The notes beneath the pieces were generated by a model. That model ran no database searches and was not told the origin of the DNA. It saw only the letters and a list, made by a program, of their open reading frames with translations. Positions 45,366 through 57,799 of a stretch of 64,000 bases of DNA are shown here, in pieces. The position numbers and the translations under genes were made by a program. The first letter of the stretch is position 1. Each line of letters starts with the position of its first letter. The DNA comes from Augochlora pura (taxonomy: Eukaryota > Arthropoda > Insecta > Hymenoptera > Halictidae): NCBI RefSeq assembly GCF_028453695.1, contig NC_135777.1, positions 22,468,796 through 22,532,795 on the forward strand. Reading direction: 5' to 3'.

Positions 45366-46913
45366 GTCCCCTAAAAAACTGCTCCGCAACAATGTTATAA
45401 TCCTAAATAGTTCGCAAAGATGGCGAACATAATCCGGCCTCGAATCCGCCGTAACGAAACCGGTATAGCCGATCGCGGCTCGTCGAAACAATCTCTGTGA
45501 CAGCGGTTAGGCGCCAGCAATCACCCCGGATCGATTAATCGCGGCAAAGAAGGCAGGTCGGGTATTTTATTGATTAAAAATTGATATCCGGACGCGTCGG
45601 ACAGGGCCGATCGGCGGACCGTGGCCAGCGAGGCAGAAACACGGCAGCGGCACACTGTCACCGGTGTAACGCCGGTGTCTGGGTAGAGTCAGGTTCTGCA
45701 ACTAATTTGTGCTCCCATTCGCGTGGCAGTAAAGTGGTAAATAAGTGGCAGAGGAGTCGGTCGCGCGTCGCCGAGAAGCATGGTTGCGCGACTGTCGTCG
45801 GTTTCGTGCGGACGGAGGGAGAAAAACGAGCTGCGCCGCTGATTTATTTGCAATTCTGATATGCGCTATTTATTATGTTACATTGCGTTTATTTATTATG
45901 TTACATTAGATTTATTTATTATATCCACCGTTCATTTTGAAAATGGTGTAAAGTCCATTTATTTTGTAAATGCCATGTCACATCAATTTGTAAAAATATT
46001 TATTTTATTTTAAATAAATTCGCACAGGGAATAAAAATAATTCCACTATGAAAAACGAATTAATAAGACATGAAAAGAGGAAAAGAATTATACCGGCAGA
46101 ATCTCCACCAAATAAGAATATCATTTTACATAGACTCGTCTAAAACAAATTACACGTTGATAAATTAGTAGCCAACAAATAAACCTAAAATTTTCTCTAA
46201 ACGACCGAAAATGGACGAGCCTGGCATATGATGCGGTGTAATTATCGCGGGAAAGTTTGTCGCGGCTCGCGATACCGAGGGAGGCCTAATTAAGTCGGAC
46301 AGGAGTGGGGGAGGGGGGGTTCGCAGGGAGCGACGCGAAGGATTCTGAAAAAGGGAGCGGGGATAGGAGAAGAGCGCGAACCCGGCCGATCGATCTTTGC
46401 GTTTCATGGTCGAGCGAACCGGTGCATCCGGTTCGCATGCCCGCGCAGAAGAATATTCTGACAAACGGCAGCGAAATATCGTAAAACCGTCGATCGGCCG
46501 ATAATTAATAGCGTCGTGGAACGGGCGGGGCCATTATCAATAGACACCGATAAATAATCATTCGCTGCCGCCGACTGTTTATTAGAGGCTACCACTCTTT
46601 ATTGTCGGTGCCACTTCGTTGCACGCTCGTCCGAGCGGCCGGCCAACCCCCCTCCTCTCCCCCTGCTACTATCCCGGCGGCCAACCCCCCGCCGCCGCCA
46701 TTGTCTCTGGCGATATCGTTCCTTTGCAACAACTTTGCCTCCTTTCCTTTTTTTTTCTTTTTCGCTTTCCCGCGCCGGCGACGGAACGATCAATTTATTC
46801 CGCTCGTTACCGTTCCTCAAACGCGACGACCACCGCCGCGGATAAATAATGCAACGGCCGCGGTTATTGCCCGGGAAACGCTGCGCTTTCGCGATCGCTG
46901 CCGAGGGTCGTGA
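45366..46913. other. Non-coding sequence
   Basis: GC-rich at 45420-45850, AT-rich at 45860-46200, GC-rich again to 46910. Includes TATTTATTATGTTACATT repeated at about 45867-45915. Frames are short and unrecognised. Confidence 0.45.
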
Positions 46914-47128
46914 TCAACCCCTTGGCGCTGCGACTCCTTTTGCGTTAATAAGCACTTATTTCTTCTTAATATTTTCCTTAATAGGACCGGATCATTTTTG
47001 CCCTTTGATATTACCTTTATTTACTTCCATTTTTAGACGTTAATAAAAAAAGAATTCAATTTGATTTCGATTTAGAAGAAATGGATAATATTATTGTGAT
47101 GACTCATTATTATAGGGGAAGGGGTTAA
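46914..47128. mobile_element. TTAA-terminated element (family 3), 215 bp
   Basis: The left end is TCAACCCCTTGGCGCTGC and the reverse complement of the right end is TTAACCCCTTCCCCTATAAT. The ends share ten bases with one difference at the flank (TCAA against TTAA). Its right half is homologous to 2884-2975 and, more weakly, to 47870-47901. Confidence 0.6.
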
Positions 47129-47218
47129 AATCGGTTCTGCCGGCGAACGGAGCCGCAACCCCGAAAAAAGCTTCCACCGTCGTGAGAAAGCGCCGTGAAA
47201 ACCGTGTTCGTGTTATTA

Positions 47219-47474
47219 GCTTGGAAACTATGAAACGGGCGCCGCAGCTATACACAGCCCAACCAAAAACGCCCGTTTCATAGTTTCCAACCAACCAAAA
47301 ATATAATCAGGTTGGAAACTATGAAACGGGTGTCGCAGCTATACAATGCCCAACCAAAAACGCCCGTTTCATAGTTTCCAACCAACCAAAAATATAATCA
47401 GGTTGGAAACTATGAAACGGGCGTCGCAGCCGAATAAAAACTAAACAAAAACGCCCGTTTCATAGTTTCCACCC
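47219..47474 (+). repeat. Array of three tandem hairpins, 91-bp period
   Basis: Three units each have a left arm, a 28-nt loop and a right arm. Left arms are 47219-47241, 47310-47332 and 47401-47423; right arms are 47270-47292, 47361-47383 and 47452-47474. Arms are 23 bp, with core TTGGAAACTATGAAACGGG on the left and its reverse complement on the right; each hairpin has exactly one non-Watson-Crick pair. Hairpins are 74 nt, separated by 17-nt spacers. The mismatch in unit 2 is a G:U pair if the plus strand is transcribed. The right arm of one unit can also pair with the left arm of the next (17-nt loop), giving an alternative fold. Function is unknown: it could be a hairpin small-RNA source or a fold-back repeat. 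Confidence 0.95.
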
Positions 47475-47869
47475 TATTACTTGCGCTGCTTTTTCGATTC
47501 GCCAGGAATATCTGGGAGCGCCTCCCTTGTTCGACGGGACGCTGATTACCCGATGATAATTGATGGCCCCGCCGAACCGGCCGAGGAGCCGATCGGTTAT
47601 TTATTAGCCGCGCCGATTGCTAATCTACCGCGCGGAGATACTCGCTGAAATTAATCTGTCTATCGCGAGGGGGTGCGTTTACACGGAGGGACGGGCGATC
47701 TTAACGGATCGCTCGGCCATGAATCGTATCGACGAATTAGCGCGTCGCGTATTGGGAACGCGCTAACGCGGCTTCTTTAATGAATTATGTATGGATGCGG
47801 GGAGAAAATTCATGGCGCAGCTGAACCTTCTTCTTGGACGACACGTGACGTTTATGGGTTTCTCTTGGT
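47475..47869. other. GC-rich non-coding sequence
   Basis: No open frame of note and no recognised element. Confidence 0.4.
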
Positions 47870-47901
47870 CGTTAGTATGACTCGATATAGTAAGGGGTTA
47901 A
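47870..47901 (+). mobile_element. Right-end fragment of a family-3 TTAA element
   Basis: ATGACTCGATATAGTAAGGG then GTTAA resembles the right end of the element at 46914-47128. No left end found. Confidence 0.35.
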
Positions 47902-48999
47902 ATATTGTAAACGTGTTTTTTTTTTACCAAATATCGAAAATATAATACTCCTTGAATTTCATTGCATGTATTATTATTTTACATAATTGAGAAAATTAAT
48001 TAATTTGTTAGTACATAAAAAATTAGTTATTTTTTATGTGACGTACTAACGACTCTAAAAGTAGTAGCTTTAAAAAGTAAGAAAATTGTACAAATTATAA
48101 ATAATTATAACCAAGCACTGTTATATCTGAATAATATCCACAGATGGAGCTTCGATTTTATTTCATTATGAAAATTAATGATCGAATTGAAGAAAATTTG
48201 TATCTCACGAAAAGACAGACAATGCACCGATTATAGGGCGAGCCCCGCTGTGACGAAGGGCCAAAGAGTTAATAGCAGCGAAGGGAAGAGCGGGAATAGC
48301 TAGGAAAGGTTGAAATTACTGATTCCGACGCCTCTTAGCACTCGAATAAAAGTCCACTCGAGAATAATGTCCGTTCGAGGGAGATGATCTGATCTTTGAC
48401 GGAGTGCACGCGCAAATCCTCCTTTTAAACGGGCGGCTTAATCGGATTACAGTTACCTGGGCTACGGGTGTGTCTAAGTGCGCCTCCGTTCCGCGGGATC
48501 CCGTTCGCCGTAGTCGATAATCCGAGATAAGAAATATCAAAGTACAAAGGGAGAGAGAGAGCGACGGGGAAGGGGAGAGGGACAGGACGGGCCGAAGGGG
48601 GGTCCAAGATCATATTCCGTCCGGAAGAAAGGTAGGAAAGGAAGGAAAGATTCATCTCGCGTTTCCCGGCCGGCGTCCCAAGTACTCGCTCATTAAAAAT
48701 AATGAAGGCCGACGGTCGGACCGAAGCGGGCGAGTCCGATAATTGAATTTCCAATGCCTATTTACCTTTGTAGAGGGCGGCCGGTGGGGGCTGGGGCTGG
48801 GGGTGGCGGTAAGGCGAAGCTGGTTTTTCGCGAGCCAGTCGATGGCTTATCCGAGCCTTTCCTCGCAATTATTCCTCTGAATCGAAGGTAAGGACGCACT
48901 TGCGTACAAAATGGTTAAAATGGCCTTGCCGGTGCGGAGCAAATATGAGAAATTGACAATTTAATTAACCAGGTGAGGAGGGTCACAGGTGTTCGCGAT
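47902..48999. other. Non-coding sequence
   Basis: AT-rich to about 48200. A lone right end GGCCAAAGAGTTAA ends at 48272. It is then GC-rich, with a GA-rich stretch near 48550-48590 and GGGGCTGGGGCTGGGGGTGG near 48786. Confidence 0.45.
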
Positions 49000-49735
49000 A
49001 ACAAGACGCGGCGATTCAATGGTTAGTGGGAGGCAGATGACTGGATCGGGAAAGGTCACATTGGATCGGCTGTAAAATGTGATCTCGCAGGGATTTTTAA
49101 ACGTTTGAGGTCTCAAATTAAAGCTGAAAGAAGGAACTTTAAGATAGGCTAATTTTTGTTTCATGGAAAAATGTCAATTCTTGTCGAAAAATCGTCAAAG
49201 TTCTAACAATATCAGGAAGAAAAATTATTGGATCTATGGGGGTGGTTACTTCAGTGCGGCTATAAAATTCTTTCCCGTAGGAATTTTCAAACGTTTGAGG
49301 TCTCGAATTAAAGCTGAAAGAAGGAACTTTAAAATAGGCTAATTTTTGTTTCATGGAAAAATGTCAATTCTTGTAGAAAAATCGTCAAAGTTCTAGCAAT
49401 ATCAGGAAGAAGAATTATTGGATTTATAGGGGTGGTTTACTTCATGGTGGCTATAAAATATGTTCCCGTAGGAATTTTCAAACGTTTGAGGTCTCAAATT
49501 AAAGCTGAAAGAACGAACTTAAAGATAGACTAATTTTTATTCTCCAGCAAATTTTCGAATCCCATCGAAAAATCGTCAAATCCCTAATACCAGCGAGAAA
49601 AACTATCAACTCTATAAGGGTAGTTTACTTCAATCCGTCTATAGACCACATTCCCATAAGAATTTCCAAGCACTCTACGGCTCGAATTAAAGCCCGTAGA
49701 ACCGACTTCGCTTCAGACTCCCACTTCCACAAAAT
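49000..49735. repeat. Tandem repeat, ~190-bp unit, 4 copies
   Basis: ACGTTTGAGGTCTCRAATTA starts at 49101, 49291 and 49482, with a degenerate counterpart near 49671, giving a 189-191-bp period. Each unit includes AAAGCTGAAAGAAGGAACTT and AGGCTAATTTTTGTTTCATG. Similarity declines in the outer copies. Minus-strand frames made from successive copies encode near-identical peptides (MKQKLAY.KVPSFSFN), explained by the repeat. Confidence 0.95.
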
Positions 49736-50448
49736 TGCAATCACGTCGGCCGGATCAACAAGAGAATAATGCTCGCGCTCTGTATTCAATTTCCATCGAG
49801 CAGGTGTACGTGAACTCGTAGTATCGGGGTCCGCGACTAAAGCCGAAATAGTTCGGCGTTCCCGTGAAGCTCGCTCTGACCAACGCCGTTGGGGAGCAGG
49901 TACGGCACAGCGTTAGCGATAACGAAAACACGTGGGAAGAAGAAGGTGCGGGGCGCCGCGTCGTTCCGACCGTTTAATGGAAAGCTCGTCGGCAGCGAAA
50001 GGAGGCGAAAACCACGTGCCATCCGAGTCGCACACATATTTTTCCAGGTCGTCGAGCGGCGGGCTGGAAAAGCGGCGCACACGGAGCCCGCCCCTCGCTT
50101 AAGAGGCGAAGAAAAGAAAAAGGCCCGGGTGGAGTGGGGTGTGGCGGGGGTGGGCTTGGACGAGGGCAGACGGGCGGCGAGGGACGAGGGAAAATAAGGG
50201 CGGACTGAGAATTGTGGGAAATAAGTAACGCGGAACACGGCGGCGAACGGCTCTCTGTGTAAGGGCGGACCTTAAAGCCCCGGCCGGCGTCCCTCCCGCC
50301 CGCTGGAATTTAATTTCGACGTTTTAAGAGGACCCTGCCCCCTTCGCATCGTTTCCCTCCGTTCGTCGACTGCCGATAGATGAAAGGGGTTTATTGACCT
50401 GTCCGCAGTAAACTCCGCGAAAAGTAGCCTCCCCGGTTTACAATGCTC

Positions 50449-50453
<5 letters not shown>
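49736..50453. other. GC-rich non-coding sequence
   Basis: Frames of 102 codons (49889-50197 plus) and 133 codons (49837-50238 minus) overlap and are unrecognised. Confidence 0.45.

Positions 50454-50483
<30 letters not shown>
50454..50483 (+). repeat. (TC)n microsatellite
   Basis: About 14 perfect CT units. Confidence 0.95.
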
Positions 50484-50485
<2 letters not shown>

Positions 50486-52015
50486 GCCGGTCTTCCGCTT
50501 TGTACTGCCCGGCCCCCGCCGACCCCTCGGCATTCCCGTCGGCCCCCTTCGGCCCCGTTCGGTTCCTCGTAACTCTATCGACTCGACTCTTTCGTACCGC
50601 GGCCACCAAAGACCAATCAATTAATAAAAGCAAATTAACTCGTCCCATCCATTAGCGTTCGTTAGGACCAATCGACGGGCCGCGCGCGACCGTCTTTCCG
50701 TTGTTCCAGGCCCGAGATAGGCCCGGGACCCGCATCCGTAACCCGAGACCGTTGGGAACTCTCCGCGATTCCTCCTCCCGGCTCGAGCGGACGGCATGGG
50801 CCGACAGAATCGCGATTATTCTTAACGAGAATCGGCTTTCGTGCGAGGGCCGATGCTGAGGTCCATAGTACTGTAATTAGAGCAATTAAATAATCGAGGA
50901 TAATTTTTTATAAAGAAACAAAGAAGTAACCCTTAACAGGTAAGAAACATATTAGCATGAACAGTAACATTATTTACGTAAAAATCGAGTCATCTTCGCA
51001 TCCTTTCTAAGAAGAGTTATTAAACTACTTGGATCAAAAATTAATTAGGAGATATGATTTCCGTTGCGACTGCCATAAGATCGAATTACTCCGAGGGTGG
51101 ACGAGCTCTCATCTTTGATCCGGGGAAAACGACGTCTCCAGACTCTGGAATCGAAGACGCTATTGTGCCGGCTGGACATCTGCGTCCTCGTGTCGGAGGC
51201 CACGTGACTCTATCTCTCCTCCGTCTCTCCGTCGCCTCTCTTCGTTTCTCTATCGGTTCTATTGGTCTCTCTTCCTCTCTCTCGGTCGTCTCTCTTCGTC
51301 TTTCTCCGCCTCAGAACCTGCCAAACGACAGGCAGACCACCCTCCGCCCCTTCGCCGTGGCTTTTGTGACTCCGAGTCGTTAGAGTTTCCACGGGGACTC
51401 ACTTTGACTGACGACGACGCCTTCGCCTCGAGTGCGAAGAACCGAGCCAGAAGTCAGCTCCGCCAGTCACGTACTCGCTGTTTCGCGCGTCACTCGACCG
51501 GCTTCGAGACGGAGGGGGTAGGGGGGGGGGATGAAGTCCGGTCGCGCTTTCCCGAGCCGCGCAGTTTCCCCCGCTGATAAAATCCCTTTTATCGGGAACG
51601 AGCCGCTCCGTGTTTCCAGATGTCGGCGGCCACCGCGCTCGCTCGCGAGCCGTGTAAAGTGGATAGCTAAGAATCTCGGCGAATAAAGGCGCCACGAACA
51701 TGCTCGAACGATCGCAAATTGGAGCCGTTCGACGCCGGGACATGGATTGTCTGCTCGAAGGCGACGAAGATATTTTTATCGTTCGCTATTTGTGATAGGA
51801 AATGTTTTTAGACCGTTTCTAAGACGTTCGTAGATCATTCGTGTTCTAGAATCAAATCCCGGACACCTGTCTGCGCGGTATTCCCCGACGTTACCCTCAA
51901 AGCTCATCTTCCAGCGGAGTGATTAAGGTCGTAATGCACTGGTTCGACGCGGCGCGGCGTACGCGCCGGAATATTCCCCAGGAGGTTGCGCGGGGGTGCC
52001 AGGTGGCTGGAAGGC
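50484..52015. other. Non-coding sequence
   Basis: GC-rich except for 50870-51060. A pyrimidine-rich TCTCTCCGTCTCTC segment at about 51210-51310 explains the local frames. A short G run lies near 51518-51530. No gene recognised. Confidence 0.45.
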
Positions 52016-52042
52016 GAGAGAGAGAGAGAGAGAGAGAGAGAG
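52016..52042 (+). repeat. (GA)n microsatellite
   Basis: About 13 perfect AG units. Confidence 0.95.
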
Positions 52043-52187
52043 GGGGCAGCAAGGAGCAGGACGCCAGAGACGGAGACACGCGTGTGTACGTTCACCCTAT
52101 ACCGAGCATAATTGAGTTAGCCGCGCGACACGTCGTTGCTGCTGGCCACGGTGCTTCCACGCTATCTGCACGCAGAGACTGCCGTAG

Positions 52188-52201
52188 GGAGAGCGAGAGA
52201 T

Positions 52202-52237
<36 letters not shown>

Positions 52238-52253
52238 CGAAGGAGATGGCCAT

Positions 52254-52288
<35 letters not shown>

Positions 52289-52393
52289 AAATAGAGATAC
52301 CAAGTGATAGCGAAAGCAAAAGAAAGAGATAGCGACCGCAAGAGAGAGCGAAAGAAAGAGAGAGAGAGAGAGAGAGAGGAGAGGCTGAAAAGA
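52188..52393 (+). repeat. Polypurine / (GA)n tract, ~200 nt
   Basis: Nearly all purine on the plus strand: several (GA)n blocks, GATA words and AAAGAGA segments, with few pyrimidines. The antisense frames across it (52092-52599) are Ser/Leu runs and not genes. Confidence 0.93.
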
Positions 52394-53924
52394 GAAAGCC
52401 CATCCCACAGGGGCGACAGAGAGTATTCGGTCCAAGCCGAGTGCCCGGCCGGTGTTTGTCGGCGCGACTCGGCCGGCCGAGGTCGGCGGTGGCCGATAAA
52501 ACGCAAACATTTAATTAAAAGATAATCAACCGGATTGGCCGGCGGGCCGCTAATGTTGCAGAACGGGAGATAGGACGAAACAATCGGTTCTTTATGCATA
52601 TGAGCGGGTCGAGCGGCGGTCCGGTGTCTGGTCCGCCGGCCACCTATGTGATTTCATTTTACACGAATATAAATTCGTATCGCGCCGCCTGATACGCTGT
52701 TACCCACCCCCCACCCCTCCTACCGACCCTATCTTCCTCCTGGTTCGCGTCCACCCTTTCGGTGTCGCGCCAACCCCCAGGCGCTTCGACAGCCTCGTCC
52801 GACGCGGGGGGGCTAGTCGTCACCCGTCGCCGTTTCACCCTTTCGCCCCCGTGGGAGGGGGTGGCTCGTTGCTCCCGTATCGGCTCGATTTCGTTGACGC
52901 TTTGCGGGACGAACGCCAATCTCTGGCACGCGTCGCACCGATTGGAATTATATTATGTATATTATGTATTACACACTGATTATAATTTACCGGTTGGAAT
53001 TATTTTAACATTGTTCGAAGGCTTAAGGTTGCAGTTTGATAGCTCGCCGAATTTTATTTCTATAGCAGCTGTACAGAATTTTTTATATATTACTTTTACA
53101 CAGTTTTATATTTATCACATAGTTTTCGTAGACTATTTTTACATATTTCTACATGTTTCTACATTCATCGCGTAGTTTTCTTTTTTTTTTTTAGACTATT
53201 TTTACATATTTTTACATATTTTCCACGGAACAAACAGGCCGCAAATATTATCGGCATTTTTGGCGGAATAAGCGGACTACGGGAGAACGTTGCCGGCTTT
53301 TTTTGCGAACGGAGTTTTTTTTATGGAACGCGAAACTTTTTTTTTTTATTCGTAGGAAAAGGTCAACTTTCGTTCGGAACGGTTTTTTAATAAATTATTA
53401 AAATAGTTCGACGAATAAATATAAATTCTATGAATACAAATTAATTAAAGTAGCCTTCGACCATAGGCGTAGCGTTACCTGACTGCCATACATCGTCGAG
53501 GAGAGTTGCGGGAAGAACGACAGATAAATCGCATCTTCGCCGACAGCTCGCGTGTCGCGGTCCTCCGCGGTGGTTGGAATCGGCGCGGAGAGGTTAGGTG
53601 AAAGAGGGAGAGCGCGGCGCGCCGGTTTCGGGGGATATTAAGCTCGCGGTCACGTACGCCATTACCGAAGCTAATGCAAAGCTGCCAGTCGTTTTATGCC
53701 ATCTGTAACCGGATCACCCTTCGACGAGCCACCACTTTCGCGTGCCTCACCGAACCCTCGTTCGACGGCCGACCGATCGATTCGAGGTGGCTTCGATTCG
53801 AGGTGCCTTCGATTAAACCACCTCTCCCCCTCCGTCGACTCTCTCTCTTTCGCTTTCTTCCAGAAGGGTCACGCGGAGTCCCTTTCCCTCCTTTCACGAA
53901 GAAAAGTGTCCCGAGATTTCTCCG
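52394..53924. other. Non-coding sequence
   Basis: GC-rich to about 52940, AT-rich at 52950-53450 with a local repeat TAGACTATTTTTACATATTT (about 53131 and 53192) and poly-T runs, then GC-rich again. No gene recognised. Confidence 0.45.
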
Positions 53925-54004
53925 CCACCCTTCCACCCTTCCACCCTTCCTGCCACCCCTTCGTCTCTCCCTGCCACCTTTCCCCTCTCCCTTCCACCCC
54001 TCGT
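53925..54004 (+). repeat. C/T-rich minisatellite (CCACCCTTC-like)
   Basis: CCACCCTTC is repeated three times and then degenerates into CTGCCACCCCTTC-type variants. Confidence 0.8.
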
Positions 54005-57000
54005 CTCGCAGCTCGCACCCTCGGGCTAGCCCGCGGAGTCGGTATTCAGGACGCGCGATCGCGTTCTCACATTCGGCGTGATAAAGCCCGTGGTTTATGG
54101 AGAAAATTCCTTTCCGCGGGATCACCGTACTTCCGGCGCGCACGTACCGCGTCGCCCGACTTATTAACTTCCACCCGTCCTTCCCCCTTTACACTGTCGC
54201 CAACCTATTCAAACGAGCCTCGGAACACCGCCCGGAGGAGAGAACCCCCGTCGAGGTGGTAGACGCTCGAGGAATCGATCCTATGCTAGGGTTGATAACT
54301 AAATTCCGGCGGCGAGGCCGTTATGGCGTTGAATGGACCTGGTTCTTGGACATTGTGGAAGAATTAGAGGTGGTAGGGTAGGAACCCTGGATCGTGGATA
54401 CTTATCGATAGGGTTGAAGAAATAGGGGTAGTTTATCGCGAACGAAGTGTTTTGATACAGAAAAGCTTTATTATTATATAGTTTTGTTATAGACTTTTGA
54501 TAAAGATAAATATTAAATATTCTCTTATGCTAGATTATTCCTGATTTATTTATCTGCAATATAAATGATCTATTCTTCATCATAAAGAAGAAATATGAAA
54601 CCATTTTCTCGTGGCGAGTTTTCTGATTATGTATCGTAGAGCTATTTTCAGATTCGGAATAATATATAACCTAAAACAATATCTATTTTTCTGAAAAGAA
54701 TTTTTTATTATAATAAATATTAGATATTAGATAATAGGTACTGTAATAGATCCAATAAAATCGATTGCTCCTAAGTGAAATAATTGTTTAATAATAATTC
54801 GCAAGCATTTGCTTCTGTGGCAGCCGAGGTGGTAATTATTTCACCGTTACAACGATTTGCATCAGAATTAATCGCAGTGGCTTCTGAAATCAATTATTTA
54901 CTATTCAAGGTTAATCTTGTAATTAATTATTTCTGAAATATAATAGAAAAGCCATATTATTAATATTCAGAAATATAATAAAAAAGCACCGACTGAAGCG
55001 ATTGCCTCGACGTTTAACCTCCAAACATCAAAAAGCGGACTTCATCGATTCAGCGCAAGAGCGGCTCAATTAGCAGCAGGTTAATTGGAGCACCGAACAA
55101 CGAAAGAGACCATTTGATAAAAAATAACATCCTGCTAGAACCGATTCCAATCCGCGAGGCGTGTCACAGGTAACATCACCGTCGAAACGACCGCGAGCTC
55201 CGATAATGCGGGCCTCTTTCGCAAAACCGACTAAAATTGAAACATTAATTTATCGTCAAAGCCCGGCGACCAGATAAACATTTACGGATCGATCCTCCCC
55301 CCATTCACATGCCCGGCGCAGAACCGCCTGCGTTTCAATGGGACGAGCTCTAGTTTAAAAAGACACGCCTAAACAACCGGGATCGATCGTCGATCGCGCG
55401 CGCAAAAAAAAAAGCGCTCGGCGACCCCGTCCGCATTGTCCGCGCGGATCGTTTTCGCGAACCCCGAAATCCTCGGCGCCGGTTAAAATTCAATAGCGGC
55501 GCGGAAATAAACGCCGCGATAAACGGCGGAACCGGCGTAGAAAGAGTCGCCGACATCGCCGCGCGACAATGCTATCTATCTTCCGCGCAGTCAGATTCCA
55601 TTCGATCCAGCGAATCCATTGTCTCGCGGCGAACGAGCCGTGACACCGCCGCGTAATCTGTATCGCGCTCGCGTCGGTGTTCCGCGAGCCCGCCACGCCG
55701 TTTTCCGTTTCGCTTTTTTGCCGGTCGCGGAACCCCTGATACCGGTGGAACGCGTCCTCTTCTGCGGCCCCCGGCCGAGAAAGCCTCGTAAAGTTCGCGA
55801 GAAAGGTATAAAGTTAACCCGGGGGCCGCGCCGTAAACACGTCGTGCGGAGATCAGAATTGATACTTTATGCGCGGGCAGTAAACGCGCGCGCGCGCGCG
55901 GCCCCCTTGGCCTCGGCTAGACCAAAATCCAGAACGACGTGGCCGGACCCGCGATGAAAAAGATCGCCCACGAGCGAGATTCTTTGTTCGGCCGTGCTGC
56001 GTCCGCAGAGCAGAGATACGCCGCGGATCTGCATGCCCGGCGATCATCCACGGACCCTTTTCTTCGCGATGCAGGCGGTATACGGGGTGACTCCGATTTT
56101 CGAGAGACTCCGAGTCTCTCTCCTCGGAGACCTGGCTTTTATCGACTCGCGTGTCAGGCTTTTATCGTATAGTATTTGTAACAAGTTTGCAGTATAAAGT
56201 ATGAAATTACATTTAAAATGACGATAGATAGTCGTATATAGGTTATGTAGTATATTACAGAATTAACATAAGAATATTTTTAATTAATATTGTAGGATCA
56301 TGTGCTAATTTTGAGGGAATAAGTTGGCGTAGTTTTAAGTGTCAGATGAACACCGTCCATTATTTTACGGAAATTCTGTAGACAGACTCTATTTGAAATT
56401 TTTGCAATTTTTACTATATGTTAGTAGAATATTTGTTTAATCTTTTCTCTTGCGAGGCTTTTCACAATTTCAATCGTTTGAAGCTAAAGAATGTCAAAGT
56501 CTCATTTTTATCAATTTTTTCTGCCGTGATTCGCCAGTCATTTCGACCAAAAATTTATTATCTATTATCGAAATAAAATAAATATTATCTATTATAAAAT
56601 AATCCGACGGAATTTTCTAGTAGACTTAATATATAATTTCTTAAATATTAAATACCTTCGGCAATTAATAAAATGGATAAAATAAAACTGAAATGTATAA
56701 AAAACAGACAAACTAAATATTGTCTAATATTAATATCAGAAAAGTATATACCTCTATAATAGATTTAATTACTCTGTAATAACAGTAATATTGACGATCG
56801 AATAACCGGTGAGTAAAACATAAAAATCCGAAGAAACGAGCGAAAATACACGTGAAACAACTCTCGGGAATCGTGCAACCGAATGATCAAGAAACGAACG
56901 AAACTATAGCGAACGAAACAACAAATGAAAAGAAGAGAAAAAGAAAGAAATCGGTGGTCCACGTAAACTTTCGCGGATCCCACGGACAGATCGCGGAGAA

Positions 57001-57712
57001 TTCCGGAACACCTTGTAGGCGTGTGTATACGAGACGTAGGTAGAGGATAGTCGGGCCCGGTCGTCTCCGCGTATCTTCATTTCACGAGCCATCGAGCACG
57101 TCGACGAGTCGTAGAAATTGGATTTGTACTTATGCTAGGCGCATCGGAACACACCGGGGCAAAACCCTGTGTGTGCGCGCCGCTGCTCCGTGCTCTTTTT
57201 CTTTTCCGTCTTCTGCCTCGAATCCCGGGAACTATTCGCTACTCGTGCTTCGCTGGTTCGCCCCCGTATTGTACCACCACGAACACCGCCAACACCGTCG
57301 CCGCCGCCCCCATCGTCGACGAGAAACCACCGATGCTTCGGAATCACGATAAAACTTCGCGCGCCCATGCGAGCAACTTTTATTAAAATATTCTATCGAT
57401 CCCGAAAGAGAGCGCTGCATATGGGAATCCAATGTTTCGTGTCTCGAATACCTCACCGTAACGCGGGCATCCTGCCGGAGGAAACACGCGAAATTATTTA
57501 AACGATGCTTGAACCTCGACGCACGTTGTTTTGAGCAAACTTTGAATTTTTGTTAACTGTTGCTTGTTGATTCCATCATGGTCGCGATTTTAGGACGCGT
57601 TTTCAGTATTCATAATTTGAGTATTTATTCTTAATATAAATAATTATTAAGTTATTGAGTAGATAATAATTTCGAATAAATATTCAGTAATTCAGTAGGC
57701 TTCATTTAATTA
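54005..57712. other. Non-coding sequence
   Basis: GC-rich 54005-54420, AT-rich 54430-55000 (including a duplicated GAAATATAATARAAAAGC near 54935 and 54967), GC-rich 55000-56160 with a (CG)n run near 55886-55900, AT-rich 56160-56900, GC-rich 56940-57520, then AT-rich. The 94-codon frame at 54097-54381 has balanced composition, but I recognise no domain and call no gene. Confidence 0.45.
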
Positions 57713-57799
57713 TTAGTTGATTATTAAGATTATTAATGTTTTTAGGTATGTTGTCGTTTACGAAGCTGCACTTGATACATCGAAAAACAAAATGGCGGA
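57713..57799 (+). repeat. Left arm of a long inverted repeat
   Basis: The segment from TTAGTTGATTATTAAGATTA to CGAAAAACAAAATGGCGGA is complementary, with scattered mismatches, to 58661-58746. Arms are about 87 bp and roughly 80% matching by eye. Confidence 0.85.

Noticed and set aside
52092..52599. Three overlapping minus-strand frames of 103-145 codons
   Set aside because: Their translations are SLSLSL repeats from the GA-rich tract.
57132..57501. Overlapping plus-strand frames (84 and 110 codons) in a GC-rich island
   Set aside because: A minus-strand frame covers the same DNA and none of the translations has a recognisable domain.
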